Shown here: positions 8,718 through 17,777 of the stretch, one piece after another
Position numbering within the stretch: position 1 is the first letter of the stretch
Layout: each line of letters starts with the position of its first letter
DNA from: a virus
Direction: 5' to 3' (one strand)
Virus record (IMG/VR): IMGVR_UViG_3300029286_000020
Span: 27,549-91,548 of that record
Length of the DNA: 64,000 nt
The notes under the pieces: model-generated
Told to the model about the DNA's origin: nothing
What the model saw: the letters and a program-made list of their open reading frames with translations, nothing else
Database searches by the model: none
Made by a program: the position numbers and the translations under genes

Positions 8718-9152
8718 CTATGCTTCAGGCGTGGGCTTCACCTTACGCGGTCGGCCTCCCTTGTTCTTCACGGGAGCGAGAGGCGCCGTCTCTACCATCG
8801 TATCGTTCAGCGATGGGTTTGCCGAATTGCTTTCGAGTTGAGTCGGGGCGGTCTCAACAGAAGCAGGCTCAGGTGGCATAGCATCGGCTGTGATGGGCGC
8901 TGGCTCATCGACCGGTACAGTCTCGCGAGCAGCGATGGCAAGAGCGTCGTGGATGACTTGGATGGCCGCAGCCGCCGGAACCGACTGGTAGACCGGCTTC
9001 ACTTCCACAGCCCCAATCTCGTGCAGCAGGTGCGGCGAGAAGTGCTGGTACTGGTCGCCTTCAAGGATGTCGACGTCGTGGACGCGACCGTGGCCGGGGA
9101 CGATGACGACAGGGAGGTGAGGGTTTTTCCTGAAACGGCGAATGGCTGTCAT
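8718..9152 (-). CDS. Hypothetical protein with C-terminal AT-hook-like tail, 144 aa
   Basis: The ATG at 9152 overlaps the upstream stop (ATGA) and has GAGGA before it; a longer frame at 9212 would overlap the neighbour with no ribosome site. The N-terminal 75 residues look globular (PVVIVPGHGRVHDVDILEG). The C-terminal half is Pro/Ala-rich and ends KNKGGRPRKVKP, an AT-hook-like GRPRK core that could bind minor-groove DNA. Position between capsid and neck suggests a virion or packaging accessory role. Unknown family. Confidence 0.65.
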   Translation of the reverse strand: MTAIRRFRKNPHLPVVIVPGHGRVHDVDILEGDQYQHFSPHLLHEIGAVEVKPVYQSVPAAAAIQVIHDALAIAARETVPVDEPAPITADAMPPEPASVETAPTQLESNSANPSLNDTMVETAPLAPVKNKGGRPRKVKPTPEA

Positions 9153-9685
9153 GATTCCTCGTTGATGCTGCTTGCAACCGCCAGAAGCGAGTCGCGGAGG
9201 TCGGCGACACAAGCTTCCAGCAGGTCCAAGCGGGCGAAAGCCTCTTTGAGTCTCCGTGCCGTGTGGGATGGCGCAGCCCGGACTCTCAACTTGCGCGGAG
9301 GCGAGACGGGTTCGGGGATCGCCTCCGCCACTTCCGGCAGATCCTCCTCGTCCTCGTCCTCTTCGTCGTCCTCCTCGTCCTCCTCGTTTCGCTCAAAAGC
9401 AGATCTCAGCTCTGAGTACGACGGGGAGACAGCGCCCGTCGCCATCTCAGAGAGGGCTCGGATCTTCGCTTCGACGTCTTCATCCACCGGGACGATGGCT
9501 TCGTCTGGAGATGGCGGAGGCTCGGAAGCTGGAGAAAGAACTGGCGCAGGGTCGGATGGGAGTGAGAGCGTGGCGGTGCCTGCGACTTGTTCGGAAGTTA
9601 CCGGCAGCGTGACGGCAGGAGCAGGCCGAAAAACCGCCCCCAACGCGCCGAGTTCCGTCATCACGCTGTTCAGGCGACCTATCAT
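9149..9685 (-). CDS. Acidic hypothetical protein, 178 aa
   Basis: The start at ATG 9685 is favoured because AGAGGAG lies six bases upstream; an upstream GTG at 9703 would sit inside that ribosome site. The N-terminal half is Pro/Ala/Ser-rich. Residues about 103-120 are an almost pure Glu/Asp run, followed by Pro and a C-terminal amphipathic helix (RRLKEAFARLDLLEACVADL). Looks like a flexible acidic adaptor or scaffold helper; function unknown. Confidence 0.65.
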   Translation of the reverse strand: MIGRLNSVMTELGALGAVFRPAPAVTLPVTSEQVAGTATLSLPSDPAPVLSPASEPPPSPDEAIVPVDEDVEAKIRALSEMATGAVSPSYSELRSAFERNEEDEEDDEEDEDEEDLPEVAEAIPEPVSPPRKLRVRAAPSHTARRLKEAFARLDLLEACVADLRDSLLAVASSINEES

Positions 9686-9740
9686 AGTTTGCTCCTCTCG
9701 CACTCATCGCGTGAGGCGCACACAAAGTCAACACGCCCAA

Positions 9741-9767
9741 AGAAAAACGACCCCGTGAGGGGCCGTT
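9741..9767 (-). terminator. Rho-independent terminator after homing endonuclease gene
   Basis: Nine-base arms AACGACCCC and GGGGCCGTT with a GTGA loop, one mismatch. On the minus strand the hairpin is followed by TTTTTCT. It lies about 20 bases after the endonuclease stop. Confidence 0.85.
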
Positions 9768-9789
9768 CTTCCTAGTCCGAAAGCCTCGT

Positions 9790-10779
9790 TCAGAGGACTT
9801 CAGCGACCTTGAAGCGGTCGTACTTCCGGGCCAGCCGCGTCTCAGGGGTCGAGTCGGCGTAGAGGAGGCGAACGACATCGCGGAAGACGTTCCCTGTGAT
9901 GCGACTGCCGTGTGCTTCGCTGTGGCTCCCGTCTTTCCGCTCGTAGGGCATCGAATAGATTGAGTGGTGTGCGCGGAACACGTCGCGGATGATCCACGTC
10001 AAGAATGGAAGCGAACCGGAAGTGAGCTGCAAGGACGATCCGTCTGCCTCTGCGTGCCCGTCACCATCGAACACCCCTCGAATGTACGACCAGACAAAGG
10101 CACGGTCGAGCTGGGTCGGCGGCTGGATCGTCAAAGACTTCCGAGGCGTCACGTTGAAGTTCAGAGCCAAGGCTTCTACCCACCGGGGACACGTCACGTT
10201 CAGCCATGCGTAGATGCGCCCCGTGTTGTTCGGGCGAAGTGTGATCGGTTGGTCCAGCCTCGCGGCTATCTTGAAGCGCTCCAGCAGCTCCCGGTCGTCA
10301 GGGTGAATGCCAAAGGAAAGGGTGTCGTTCTCCTCGTGGACACAGCCATCAGCGGCAGCGAAGCCTGCCCAATAGGCAGAGACGTGATTCACCTCTGCGA
10401 AGAAGTCCCGGTCGAAGAACTTGTACTTCTGACCCCGGTCGCGCTGTGCAGTCACCACACGGCGTCTTCGGAGGTGAGTGAACACAGGCGTGTACGAAAC
10501 ACCGAGGGCGGCGGCGATCTCGTAGATGGTTCGTTTCTCGACGGTGAAAAGGCGCACAGCCTCATCCACGTCGAAAGTTGGTCGCTGAGCCTCTTGTGGA
10601 GAACGAGTTTTCCCGTGGGTGCGCAAAGTGCGGCTTACGATCCCTTGGGAGAGGTTGTATCTCGCCGCCAAATCGGTCTGAATCGATCCTGCAGCGTACT
10701 CCGCTAAAAGCGATGCGCGAATCTCTGGAGTCACGCGCCCATAGGGTTTGCGGTTCTTCGATCCCAGTGGTCGGCCCAT
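9790..10779 (-). CDS. LAGLIDADG homing endonuclease with N-terminal HTH domains
   Basis: Start set at ATG 10779 (MGRPLGSKNRK) with GAGGTG seven bases upstream; 329 residues. Two LAGLIDADG-type motifs are visible: AYWAGFAAADGCV near residue 135 and YIRGVFDGDGHAE near residue 236, each with the acidic residue that coordinates metal. Two helix-turn-helix-like segments precede them (around 31-52 and 84-103), which may aid site recognition. It stands alone, not inside an intron or intein that I can see, and has its own terminator, so it is a free-standing mobile gene next to the capsid gene. Such genes copy themselves into related phages by cutting an allele lacking them. Confidence 0.93.
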   Translation of the reverse strand: MGRPLGSKNRKPYGRVTPEIRASLLAEYAAGSIQTDLAARYNLSQGIVSRTLRTHGKTRSPQEAQRPTFDVDEAVRLFTVEKRTIYEIAAALGVSYTPVFTHLRRRRVVTAQRDRGQKYKFFDRDFFAEVNHVSAYWAGFAAADGCVHEENDTLSFGIHPDDRELLERFKIAARLDQPITLRPNNTGRIYAWLNVTCPRWVEALALNFNVTPRKSLTIQPPTQLDRAFVWSYIRGVFDGDGHAEADGSSLQLTSGSLPFLTWIIRDVFRAHHSIYSMPYERKDGSHSEAHGSRITGNVFRDVVRLLYADSTPETRLARKYDRFKVAEVL

Positions 10780-10788
10780 AAACACCTC

Positions 10789-10819
10789 GGTCCGCCAACC
10801 CAAGAAGAGCTGGCGGACC
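10789..10819 (-). promoter_or_regulatory. Inverted repeat upstream of homing endonuclease start
   Basis: Perfect 9-base arms GGTCCGCCA and TGGCGGACC with a 13-base loop, between the capsid stop and the endonuclease ribosome site. No T tract follows, so it is not a classical terminator. It could stabilise the capsid mRNA end or limit readthrough into the endonuclease. Confidence 0.5.
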
Positions 10820-10853
10820 AAGCGTAGCACACCTGATTAGAGGCGTAGTATTT

Positions 10854-12347
10854 CTACAAATTCGTGACGCGCATCTGGCCGTAGTATTCCGGGCGCAAGA
10901 GCTTCTTCGCGTAGCGGGTACGCATCGCCTTGCGGAGCGAGAAGTCGTTCGGGTCGAGGAAGGTCTGAGTGACCTGCAGGGGGATGTACGGAGCCCAGAC
11001 GTATCCGGCGTCGAGGAAGCTGCCGCCCTTGAGGCCGATCAGCATCTGGTCGCGCTGGAAGAAGGGGTCTTCGTAGACCATCCACTTGTTCTGCAAGGTG
11101 CCGACCTTGTAGATGCCGAACTGGCCCTGCGAGGACAGGGGGCGGGGCATGTCCATCGGGCCGTAGGGCGACTCAGCGCCCGAGACGTAGGCCGCGCGGA
11201 AGTCACCGTGCGTGGTGAGCTGCGCGAGCAGGGCGCTCACGTCGGGGCTCGTCACGATGAAGTTCGCGGGCGCACGCAGGGTCTTCTTGTGGATCTGGTT
11301 CGAGACGGTCGAGATGACCGTGAGCATCGAGCGCAGGTGGTCGAGTTCGCTGATGCCAGCCGGGGGCACGCGGTCGAACGAGCCGGTCGTCGACGTCGAG
11401 TTCTGGAAGAGGTCATCGATGATCTCGCGATCGATTTCGAGGGCCATTTCCTGAGCGACGGCGGAGACGATTTCCGTCTCAGCGTCGATGCCGTGGAAGG
11501 CGCGGAGGTCTTCAGCGGCTTCGCTGGACCACAGAGCCTTGAGGCGGCGAGGCTGGGCTTCGACCGGGGCCTTCTTCACGTCGAGCTTCATCGACGGGAT
11601 CTTGGTGTTCAGTTCGCCGTCGTAGACGTAGAACGCCTTGATCTGGTTGCCCAGACCGCACGCGACGGTGAACCGGAAGCCGGAGATGGCGCCGTTCGCG
11701 TAGTTGAGGGCACCCGAGAGCACGTTGCCAGTGAAGCCACCGGCACCGTCATCGGTCGCCTGCTGGACAACGGCACCCGTGATGACGTTGAACTCGCGGA
11801 CGATGGTGGCGAAGCCATTCGAGGCGTTCAGCGGACGAACCGGGTTGAACGACAGGGTGGACGAGAGCGGAGCGCCAGCGCCGCCGAAGTCAGCGCCGTT
11901 GCCGGTGCCGAGGATCTCGCCGTCGATCTTCTCGGACGTGTAGTTGCGGTCGAAGTCACGAGGGAAGACCTGACCGCGCTGGGTCGGGGCCTTGTTCGTG
12001 TCGTAGACGTAGTCGAGGAAGAACACGGCGCCGACCGAGGCCGTCATCGGCTGCACGGACACGATGTCGTGGGCGATGAGGTTCGGGAACACGCGACGGA
12101 GGACGGGGAAGATGAACTTCGTGAACGAGCCGACGTTCACGAGGCGAGTCTCTTCTTCGAGGCTCTGAAGGTGCTGCGACTCGTTCTCCATCAGCACGGC
12201 AGTGACGCCGAGGACGTAGCGGTCACGCTCCGTTCGGTCGGGCATGCCTTCCAGCAAGTCCTTCCACTTGCGAACGAGGGCACCGACGTAGGTCTTGTCG
12301 GCGATCGTGCGGGTCGAACCTTCGAGAACCATGTTGCGAGCTTCCAT
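10854..12347 (-). CDS. Major capsid protein, T4 gp23-like
   Basis: ATG at 12347 has AAGGAG upstream; a GTG one codon earlier is less likely. The 497-residue protein carries the gp23-family signature near residues 80-115 (FPVLRRVFPNLIAHDIVSVQPM, then GAVFFLDYVY) and a conserved C-terminus (PYIPLQVTQTFLDPNDFSLRKA). The family forms the hexameric HK97-fold shell and is usually trimmed at its N-terminus by the prohead protease, encoded next door. Its length and order (portal, protease, capsid) match the T4-type head module. Confidence 0.95.
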   Translation of the reverse strand: MEARNMVLEGSTRTIADKTYVGALVRKWKDLLEGMPDRTERDRYVLGVTAVLMENESQHLQSLEEETRLVNVGSFTKFIFPVLRRVFPNLIAHDIVSVQPMTASVGAVFFLDYVYDTNKAPTQRGQVFPRDFDRNYTSEKIDGEILGTGNGADFGGAGAPLSSTLSFNPVRPLNASNGFATIVREFNVITGAVVQQATDDGAGGFTGNVLSGALNYANGAISGFRFTVACGLGNQIKAFYVYDGELNTKIPSMKLDVKKAPVEAQPRRLKALWSSEAAEDLRAFHGIDAETEIVSAVAQEMALEIDREIIDDLFQNSTSTTGSFDRVPPAGISELDHLRSMLTVISTVSNQIHKKTLRAPANFIVTSPDVSALLAQLTTHGDFRAAYVSGAESPYGPMDMPRPLSSQGQFGIYKVGTLQNKWMVYEDPFFQRDQMLIGLKGGSFLDAGYVWAPYIPLQVTQTFLDPNDFSLRKAMRTRYAKKLLRPEYYGQMRVTNL

Positions 12348-12411
12348 CACACTCTCCTTCGGGGGTTGAGCGGCTACACCGCCACTCTACAGATTGAACT
12401 CTAGCTGAACT

Positions 12412-14076
12412 TCAGCCTTTGATACCAGCCAAAGCGCGAACTCGATCGAGGCTGATTCCAAGACCCTGCCAGTTTTGGCCTTCGGCCATGGTCCGGCGGG
12501 TCCGGGGAGCTTCGGTCTCTTCCGAGATTTCCGTCGGCGTGCGCTCGACGCCGCCGTTCATACGGCCACGGATGCGGGCGCGGACCGACTGGAGGTCGTC
12601 CTCGTCACGCTCAACTTCGCGCTCACTCTCCACGAGGGAGTCAACCGCTCGGCGAGAGGACGGACGGGTGCTCTCCACGAGGCCACGGAGCTTGGTCGCC
12701 TTCGGATGGCTGGCAAGACGCTCCTCCGCGTAGAGGCGTGTCTCCAGTTCCTTTGTCGAACGCTTGGCTTCGGCGAGGTCATCTTCCAGTTCCAAGCGAA
12801 GGGCCTTCTCTTCGGCCATCTTCTTTTCCATCGCAGCCAACTTGGACTCGACAGCGTCGCGCTGTTTCCGCTCGACCTTCCGAGCCTCTGCGACTTCCTT
12901 GGCCTTGGCTTCCTGCTCGACCTTCTTTGCCTCGGTCTTGCGGCTCATCTCATCCTTGACCTCGGTGACACGCTGCTTGAGCGCATCCGAACTCTCGAAG
13001 CTCTTGAGGTCGCCGACAAGGGTTCGGATGGAGTCGGCGTCGGGGTCGTTGGCAACCATCTTCTCAAGGTAGAAGCGGTAGCCGACTTCCTTGGCCATCT
13101 CAGCGAGAGCCGTGTTTTCCGACTCCAGATCCTTCAGCTTGAGGTCACGTTCCGCCAACTGCTTCTGCAGGTCGCGGATCTCGACGTCCTTGCCACGAAC
13201 GACCTCAGCGGCGTCTTCGGGGAGGAGGTACGGACGGAGGACACCACGCAGAGCTTCCAGCACGGCTTTGGCCTTGCCGATCTCCGGGTCTTCCATCATT
13301 TCCTTCCGCAGTTCATCGCGAACTGCGGCACGGACGGTCGAGAGGTTGTCGAGGATTGCCTTCGCGAAGTCGTCGCGGACATTGCGCGAACCGGAACCCT
13401 GCTTGGCGCCCATCTCACCTTCGATGCGTCGAGCAAACTCCTGAGCCTTCGCCGCATCGCCTTCGAGGGGTGCCTTCTTGGCAACCATCTCAGCCTCGAT
13501 GCGCCGAGCGAACTCAATCGCCTTCTCCTGTTCAGCATCAGCGTCGAACTCCACACCCTCGAACAGGGAGCGGCTTTCGCCCATCACTGGGTAGGCGTCT
13601 TGGTCAGCCGGGTCTGCGACGAAGTCGAAGGTGACCAGCTTGTAGTCATCCTGCACGATGTCGTTCCCGCTCTCGTTGGTCTTGACGCTGCCGAAGCCAC
13701 GGCTGGAAACGCCAACGGGGACGTTCGACTTGAGGAGCGCGAGAAGGTTCTTCCCTGCCTCGGTCGGCATGATCTCCGCCTCACCGATCACGAGCCCGTC
13801 CTTGACGGAGAGGTCCGTGATGATGTGCGAGACGCGGGACAGCTTGGTCTGGCCATCGCTGGGATGGTCGATCTCGCCCATGACCCTGCGTTCCTTGAGA
13901 GCCTTGCCGAGCCGCTTCAGCTCCTTCTCCCAAACACCCTTCGGGTAGACGCGCTTGTTCTCGGTGGCGATGCCGCATTTGGCAAACTCACCTCGAACTT
14001 TGACGCGGCCACCCTCGCCTCCCTCAGCAAGAGAGAGGCGCACAATGGAAACGTCGCTCAGAAGTGGCTTGGTCAT
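12412..14076 (-). CDS. Prohead core protease (S80 type) fused to a scaffold-like coiled coil
   Basis: ATG start, GGAGA eight bases upstream. Residues 1-165 form the protease: ATENKRVYPKGVW and GEIDHPSDG (His71) followed by VGVSSRGFG (Ser124/125), the T4 gp21-like His/Ser arrangement. Residues about 175-500 are highly charged, Glu/Lys/Arg/Ala-rich helix with long coiled-coil stretches, like a head scaffold. T4 gp21 is only about 210 residues, so the core scaffold appears to be fused in frame here. The protease assembles in the prohead, then matures and degrades the core. Whether a shorter scaffold-only product is made from an internal start was not determined. Confidence 0.88.
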   Translation of the reverse strand: MTKPLLSDVSIVRLSLAEGGEGGRVKVRGEFAKCGIATENKRVYPKGVWEKELKRLGKALKERRVMGEIDHPSDGQTKLSRVSHIITDLSVKDGLVIGEAEIMPTEAGKNLLALLKSNVPVGVSSRGFGSVKTNESGNDIVQDDYKLVTFDFVADPADQDAYPVMGESRSLFEGVEFDADAEQEKAIEFARRIEAEMVAKKAPLEGDAAKAQEFARRIEGEMGAKQGSGSRNVRDDFAKAILDNLSTVRAAVRDELRKEMMEDPEIGKAKAVLEALRGVLRPYLLPEDAAEVVRGKDVEIRDLQKQLAERDLKLKDLESENTALAEMAKEVGYRFYLEKMVANDPDADSIRTLVGDLKSFESSDALKQRVTEVKDEMSRKTEAKKVEQEAKAKEVAEARKVERKQRDAVESKLAAMEKKMAEEKALRLELEDDLAEAKRSTKELETRLYAEERLASHPKATKLRGLVESTRPSSRRAVDSLVESEREVERDEDDLQSVRARIRGRMNGGVERTPTEISEETEAPRTRRTMAEGQNWQGLGISLDRVRALAGIKG

Positions 14077-14266
14077 CAGTACCGTCTCCAGCGGAAGTTG
14101 CTTCGGAAAGGGGTCCGGGCCAGTTGGCCGGAGTCCTTCTTTTGCACCTTCCGTGCTTTGCGTCGAAAGGGGTTCAGGTCTCGTTTTTCAGCGCCGATCA
14201 GCTCACGTCTCCCGCTGGAGTACGAGGCACGACGATTCCGCCATGCCTCCTCCGTCGAGGACGAGT
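14077..14266 (-). other. 190-base gap between scaffold-region genes
   Basis: No normal gene was found. A GGAGGAGGC site (minus strand) is followed by an ATG and only 13 codons, so a short leader peptide is possible. Another frame is open to a TGATG that overlaps the protease start but has no usable start codon. No clear promoter hexamers were seen. Confidence 0.35.
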
Positions 14267-14944
14267 TCAGTCGTTTCCCGAGGTCTCTTCGACCTCTTCT
14301 TCGTCTTCGTCTTCGTTGTTGTCCTCGTAGAGGTCAACGGCGTCGAGGATGGTCTCCATCCCCTCGGCAAAGGCAGCGGCGACGTCCTCAGCGGACTCTT
14401 CGAGCTTGCCTTCGCTCATCGCGGTGGCGATGTCGGCGAATGACTCAGCAATCTCGCTGAGTTCACCAACAAGGCTGGCGAACATGCGCTCGTCGCTGGC
14501 CTCGTACTCGTCGGCCTTCACCCACTCGGTGAAGATGCCAGCCAGCTTATCGGCGATGATGGCTGCGTTGGCGAACGACTTGAGGGTCTCGTTGGCGTCG
14601 ACAGCCTCTTGGCGCGTGCCCTTCTGGATCGCCTTGGCCGTGACCTTCGCCATGCGGCGCTGGCCCTTGGCGGACCGACGCATCTTGGCCTGCTTGCGAG
14701 CGGACTTCTTGCCGCTCGCCGAACGGCGCTGCTTCTTCGCGGCGAGGCGGTCAGCCATCGACGTCTTCTGCTGCTTGACCTTCTTGCCACCGCGCAGAGC
14801 GAACTTGATGCGGCCCGCCTCGTCGAGCACCTCTTCCTCTTCCTCCTTCGGAGCAACCGGAGCGGGGGTCGGAGCGGACTCACGGATGAGTCCGATCTTG
14901 CGGAAGTCTTCTTCAAGGGTGGTGACAACGATCTGGTTTCGCAT
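14267..14944 (-). CDS. Probable prohead core / internal protein, 225 aa
   Basis: ATG start with GAGGAG nine bases upstream. The protein has three parts: a short N-terminus, a very basic centre (residues 55-110, packed with Lys/Arg), and an acidic helical C-terminus ending in an Asp/Glu-rich run. This arrangement is common in T4-type internal and core proteins that fill the prohead or bind packaged DNA. It lies between portal and protease, as core genes do. Function is inferred from position and composition. Confidence 0.7.
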   Translation of the reverse strand: MRNQIVVTTLEEDFRKIGLIRESAPTPAPVAPKEEEEEVLDEAGRIKFALRGGKKVKQQKTSMADRLAAKKQRRSASGKKSARKQAKMRRSAKGQRRMAKVTAKAIQKGTRQEAVDANETLKSFANAAIIADKLAGIFTEWVKADEYEASDERMFASLVGELSEIAESFADIATAMSEGKLEESAEDVAAAFAEGMETILDAVDLYEDNNEDEDEEEVEETSGND

Positions 14945-14964
14945 CGGAACTTCTCCTCAAGGCG

Positions 14965-15885
14965 TCAAGTGAGACGCGCAACTGTTTTCGCCACGAAGGC
15001 ACCGGCAACCTCGAATGAGGTTACTTCGGAAGCGACAGAATCGAACACCTTGGCGATCCGGTCAACAGAACCGAACTCAGCCACAGCCTCAACCACGAAC
15101 TCTCGCACTTGAGTCACATCGGAAAGAAGGTCCGACGCGAACGCCTCCAGAGAGGTGATCGCCTCTTCCCCGCCTTCCTGAATCGCCTGCTCTCGGACGA
15201 GGCGGATGGCGTGCAGCGCCGATGTTGTGCTCGCTTCGACCGCCGACAGGCGGGAAAGGAGGTGCGCAACATCGTCTTGGACGAGCGCTTTGAAGGTGTC
15301 CATCTCAGCTTGTGCTGTGGACCCGTCGTAGAGTCGCCCGAACTTCGGCGCCATAGGCGCTGGAAGTTTGTCCTCACCGAGGAACTTCTGAACCTTGTCA
15401 GCACGTTCGCTCAAGGTGGTCTTCCACAGAAGACCTTCACGGCTCTCTGCAAAGGACTTCAGGATGTCCTCGTCCGTCACAGACGAAGCTTGATCGACCA
15501 ACGGAGCGAGCGCCACGATTTTTTCGTTGGCTTGGTCGACGAGCCCGCGCAAGAACAGGTCGGCTGCAGCGCGCGCTTCCTGTCGGATGAACCGATGCAG
15601 GTTCTTCTCAGTCACGACCGTGAGGTCAACGTCACTCGTCCCGGTGAAGTAGACCTCACCAGACTCGCTCAAAGCGTACTTGACCCGGACCAACTCAGCT
15701 TCGCCGACGAGGGCAACGATGAAGCTTGGGAAAACTCCAAGCAGCTGGGCCGACTGTCCTGCAAAGAGCTTGGAAGCTTCAGTGCGGAGGGCTGAAGTGA
15801 CCCGAGCAGTCGTGTCCTGAAAAGAACCTGCCAAAAGTTGGGCAAGTTCAATCGAAGGAACAAAAGGAAGGACGCTGCGGGTCAT
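14965..15885 (-). CDS. Hypothetical head-module protein, 306 aa
   Basis: ATG start with GAGG five bases upstream. Mostly alpha-helical and Ala/Val/Glu-rich, with a short beta region (VRVKYALSESGEVYFTG) near residues 67-85. No membrane or catalytic motif. It lies directly downstream of the portal gene, so a head assembly role is likely, but no family was recognised. Confidence 0.7.
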   Translation of the reverse strand: MTRSVLPFVPSIELAQLLAGSFQDTTARVTSALRTEASKLFAGQSAQLLGVFPSFIVALVGEAELVRVKYALSESGEVYFTGTSDVDLTVVTEKNLHRFIRQEARAAADLFLRGLVDQANEKIVALAPLVDQASSVTDEDILKSFAESREGLLWKTTLSERADKVQKFLGEDKLPAPMAPKFGRLYDGSTAQAEMDTFKALVQDDVAHLLSRLSAVEASTTSALHAIRLVREQAIQEGGEEAITSLEAFASDLLSDVTQVREFVVEAVAEFGSVDRIAKVFDSVASEVTSFEVAGAFVAKTVARLT

Positions 15886-15980
15886 TTGGGCCTCACGCTA
15901 TCGGGGGACGGAAGGGGCGTCAAGGAACCGCGCGCTTCCGAAAGGAGTTTCAGGGCGGTTTTGCCCTGCGAGCGGAAACC

Positions 15981-17777
15981 TCAGCGCGCGCCTCGGGCGT
16001 TGAGATCTCGGAGCAGACCGCCAATTTCACGCAAGCGCAACTCCAAGCCTCGATCGGACTTCAGGATGGTGTCGAGCTTGGCGTCCATGCGTTTTGTGTC
16101 CTTCGGGTTGTAGCCCTCGGTCAACTCTCGGTCGGAGAAGCCGCTGTGCGTTGGGATCCCGCGACGACGGGCTGCGTCACGCGAGCTTGAGAGAGCCTTC
16201 ACCACCCGGTTCGGCTGGCGAGCCTCTGCTGGGGGACCATACGGGCCCTCTTCGGGGGGCGCTTCGCCCGGAGGAGCTTCCATCGGTGGAGGCGGGGGCA
16301 TGATGATGTTCTGTGCAGCGGCTTGATTTTCAGCGTCCTCGGCAGACTCCCCACTGCGCTGCTTCTTGATGGTGACGATCTCGTCTTCAGACAAACCGAA
16401 GACGTTCGAGAGAATCCACTGCAGCGAGACGAAGTCCCGCATGCGTGCCGCGAGGTCCGCTTTGGCCGTGCGAACTTCCATCTGAGCCAGCTCGAAAATG
16501 GCCGACGGCACCGTCATGTTGATGTCGTAGTCGACAGCGTAGGGGTCGAGGCCCAGCGCTGACAGATGGACGCGGGCGACCTTCCGGAGCCCGTTCTTCA
16601 GCTCCCGCTGGATGCGGAGGACGGTACGAGCAAAGCGGACATCCTCGCTGGACAGAACCGCCCGGGCCACACCGGATTCCTGCCCAAGGTACGCCTTCGG
16701 CACCTTGATGGCTGAAAACAGCTTGTCGCGGAAGTATTCGATGTCGTCCATCGCCTGCCACTGCGGGGCACCGAGAGTCTCGATGCGAGTGGAGTCCACG
16801 CCCTTCCGGGTAGGAACGAAGAAGTCCTCGTCCTGCGACAGCGCGTCGAACTTCAGGTTCAGTTTTCCAGTGCCCGGGTCAACAAACCGCTTCTTCCGGA
16901 AGTTCTGGCGGACACGATTCACGAAGGCGAGGGCTTCCTGCGGGGGCAGATCGCCGACATCGACGTAGAACGCAAAGCGCTCCGGGGCCCGCTGGAGGCG
17001 GTACACGAGGGCTGCGTCCTCCAGCAGCATGAGCCGCTTCCAGATCCAACGAGCAGCCTCCAAGGCGCTGTGGCCGTAGACCGAACGGCGCTCCTTCCCG
17101 CGCAAGCGAAAGTGGACCACCTCCCAGCTCTCAAACGCCGCCACCGGCTGATTCATCGGGTCCGAGCTTGTTGCCAAGTCGAACTTCGCAGACAGGGTTC
17201 GCTGGAAGTCGTTGTTGGTGAAGTCGAAGCGCCCCTTGAAGTCCTGCATGAAGCCGATCAGGTCACCCTTCGGGGTTTCAAGGCGGCGGACCGTCGGAGG
17301 AGGCAGATAGTTGATGCCTCTGACGCCGTCAGCGTTGACCAGAAGCTCCTCGTAGTCGTTCCCGTACTTGCACAAGGTTCGTGCAATTTCCCAGATCTCT
17401 TCGTCCATGCGAAGCGTTCGATTGAACAAGTCATCGAGGTTGCTTTGCAGAGTCTTGTCTGGAGAGGTGATCCAGATGGTTCGGTGGAGAACGGAGTCTG
17501 GCTGAGTCGCGTCGTCCGCGAGGATGTCGAGGGCAGTGGCGATCTCCCCGTAGTCGTCCATCTCCTCGTAGTCAGCGAACCGGAGGAGGAGGTCCGTGTC
17601 AAGGCGCAGGTAGTCCGTGAGGGCGTCGTAACCCACACCCGACATCAGGTCGATGGCTGTGGCGTCGCCACCGCCCAATTCGCCCGTCGCACCCTTGGCA
17701 AGCTGGATGTTCGCTTGGTCCTTGTCGCGGCTGAACGCAGCTGAAATTCGCTTGGCGACGTCGTCCGCGAATCCCAT
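15981..17777 (-). CDS. Portal protein, T4 gp20-like
   Basis: 598 residues. ATG overlaps the stop of the upstream 116-residue gene (ATGA). The region LLLRFADYEEMDDYGEIATA followed by DILADDATQPD (about residues 63-95), and later NYLPPPTVRRLE and the W-x-x-MDDIEYFRDKLF region, are typical of gp20-type portals. The dodecameric portal starts prohead assembly, is the DNA gate and docks terminase and neck. A Pro/Glu-rich linker near residue 510 contains GPYGP, encoded by a copy of the GGACC element. Confidence 0.92.
   Translation of the reverse strand: MGFADDVAKRISAAFSRDKDQANIQLAKGATGELGGGDATAIDLMSGVGYDALTDYLRLDTDLLLRFADYEEMDDYGEIATALDILADDATQPDSVLHRTIWITSPDKTLQSNLDDLFNRTLRMDEEIWEIARTLCKYGNDYEELLVNADGVRGINYLPPPTVRRLETPKGDLIGFMQDFKGRFDFTNNDFQRTLSAKFDLATSSDPMNQPVAAFESWEVVHFRLRGKERRSVYGHSALEAARWIWKRLMLLEDAALVYRLQRAPERFAFYVDVGDLPPQEALAFVNRVRQNFRKKRFVDPGTGKLNLKFDALSQDEDFFVPTRKGVDSTRIETLGAPQWQAMDDIEYFRDKLFSAIKVPKAYLGQESGVARAVLSSEDVRFARTVLRIQRELKNGLRKVARVHLSALGLDPYAVDYDINMTVPSAIFELAQMEVRTAKADLAARMRDFVSLQWILSNVFGLSEDEIVTIKKQRSGESAEDAENQAAAQNIIMPPPPPMEAPPGEAPPEEGPYGPPAEARQPNRVVKALSSSRDAARRRGIPTHSGFSDRELTEGYNPKDTKRMDAKLDTILKSDRGLELRLREIGGLLRDLNARGAR
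16234..16247 (+). repeat. GGACC element variant in portal gene
   Basis: GGACCATACGGGCC, one mismatch from the common form, inside coding sequence (Gly-Pro-Tyr-Gly-Pro). Confidence 0.5.

Noticed and set aside
14077-14266. Open minus-strand frame ending TGATG before the protease gene
   Set aside because: Basic-looking translation, but no ATG, GTG or TTG far enough upstream to make a protein, and no conserved motif.
12475-14460. Long plus-strand open frame (661 codons) opposite the prohead protease gene
   Set aside because: It mirrors a strongly supported minus-strand gene in a GC-rich genome and has no recognisable domain or ribosome-site support. Such antisense frames follow codon bias.
15951-15968. 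CAGGGC / GCCCTG hairpin downstream of portal
   Set aside because: No T tract on the minus strand and short arms; too weak to call a terminator.
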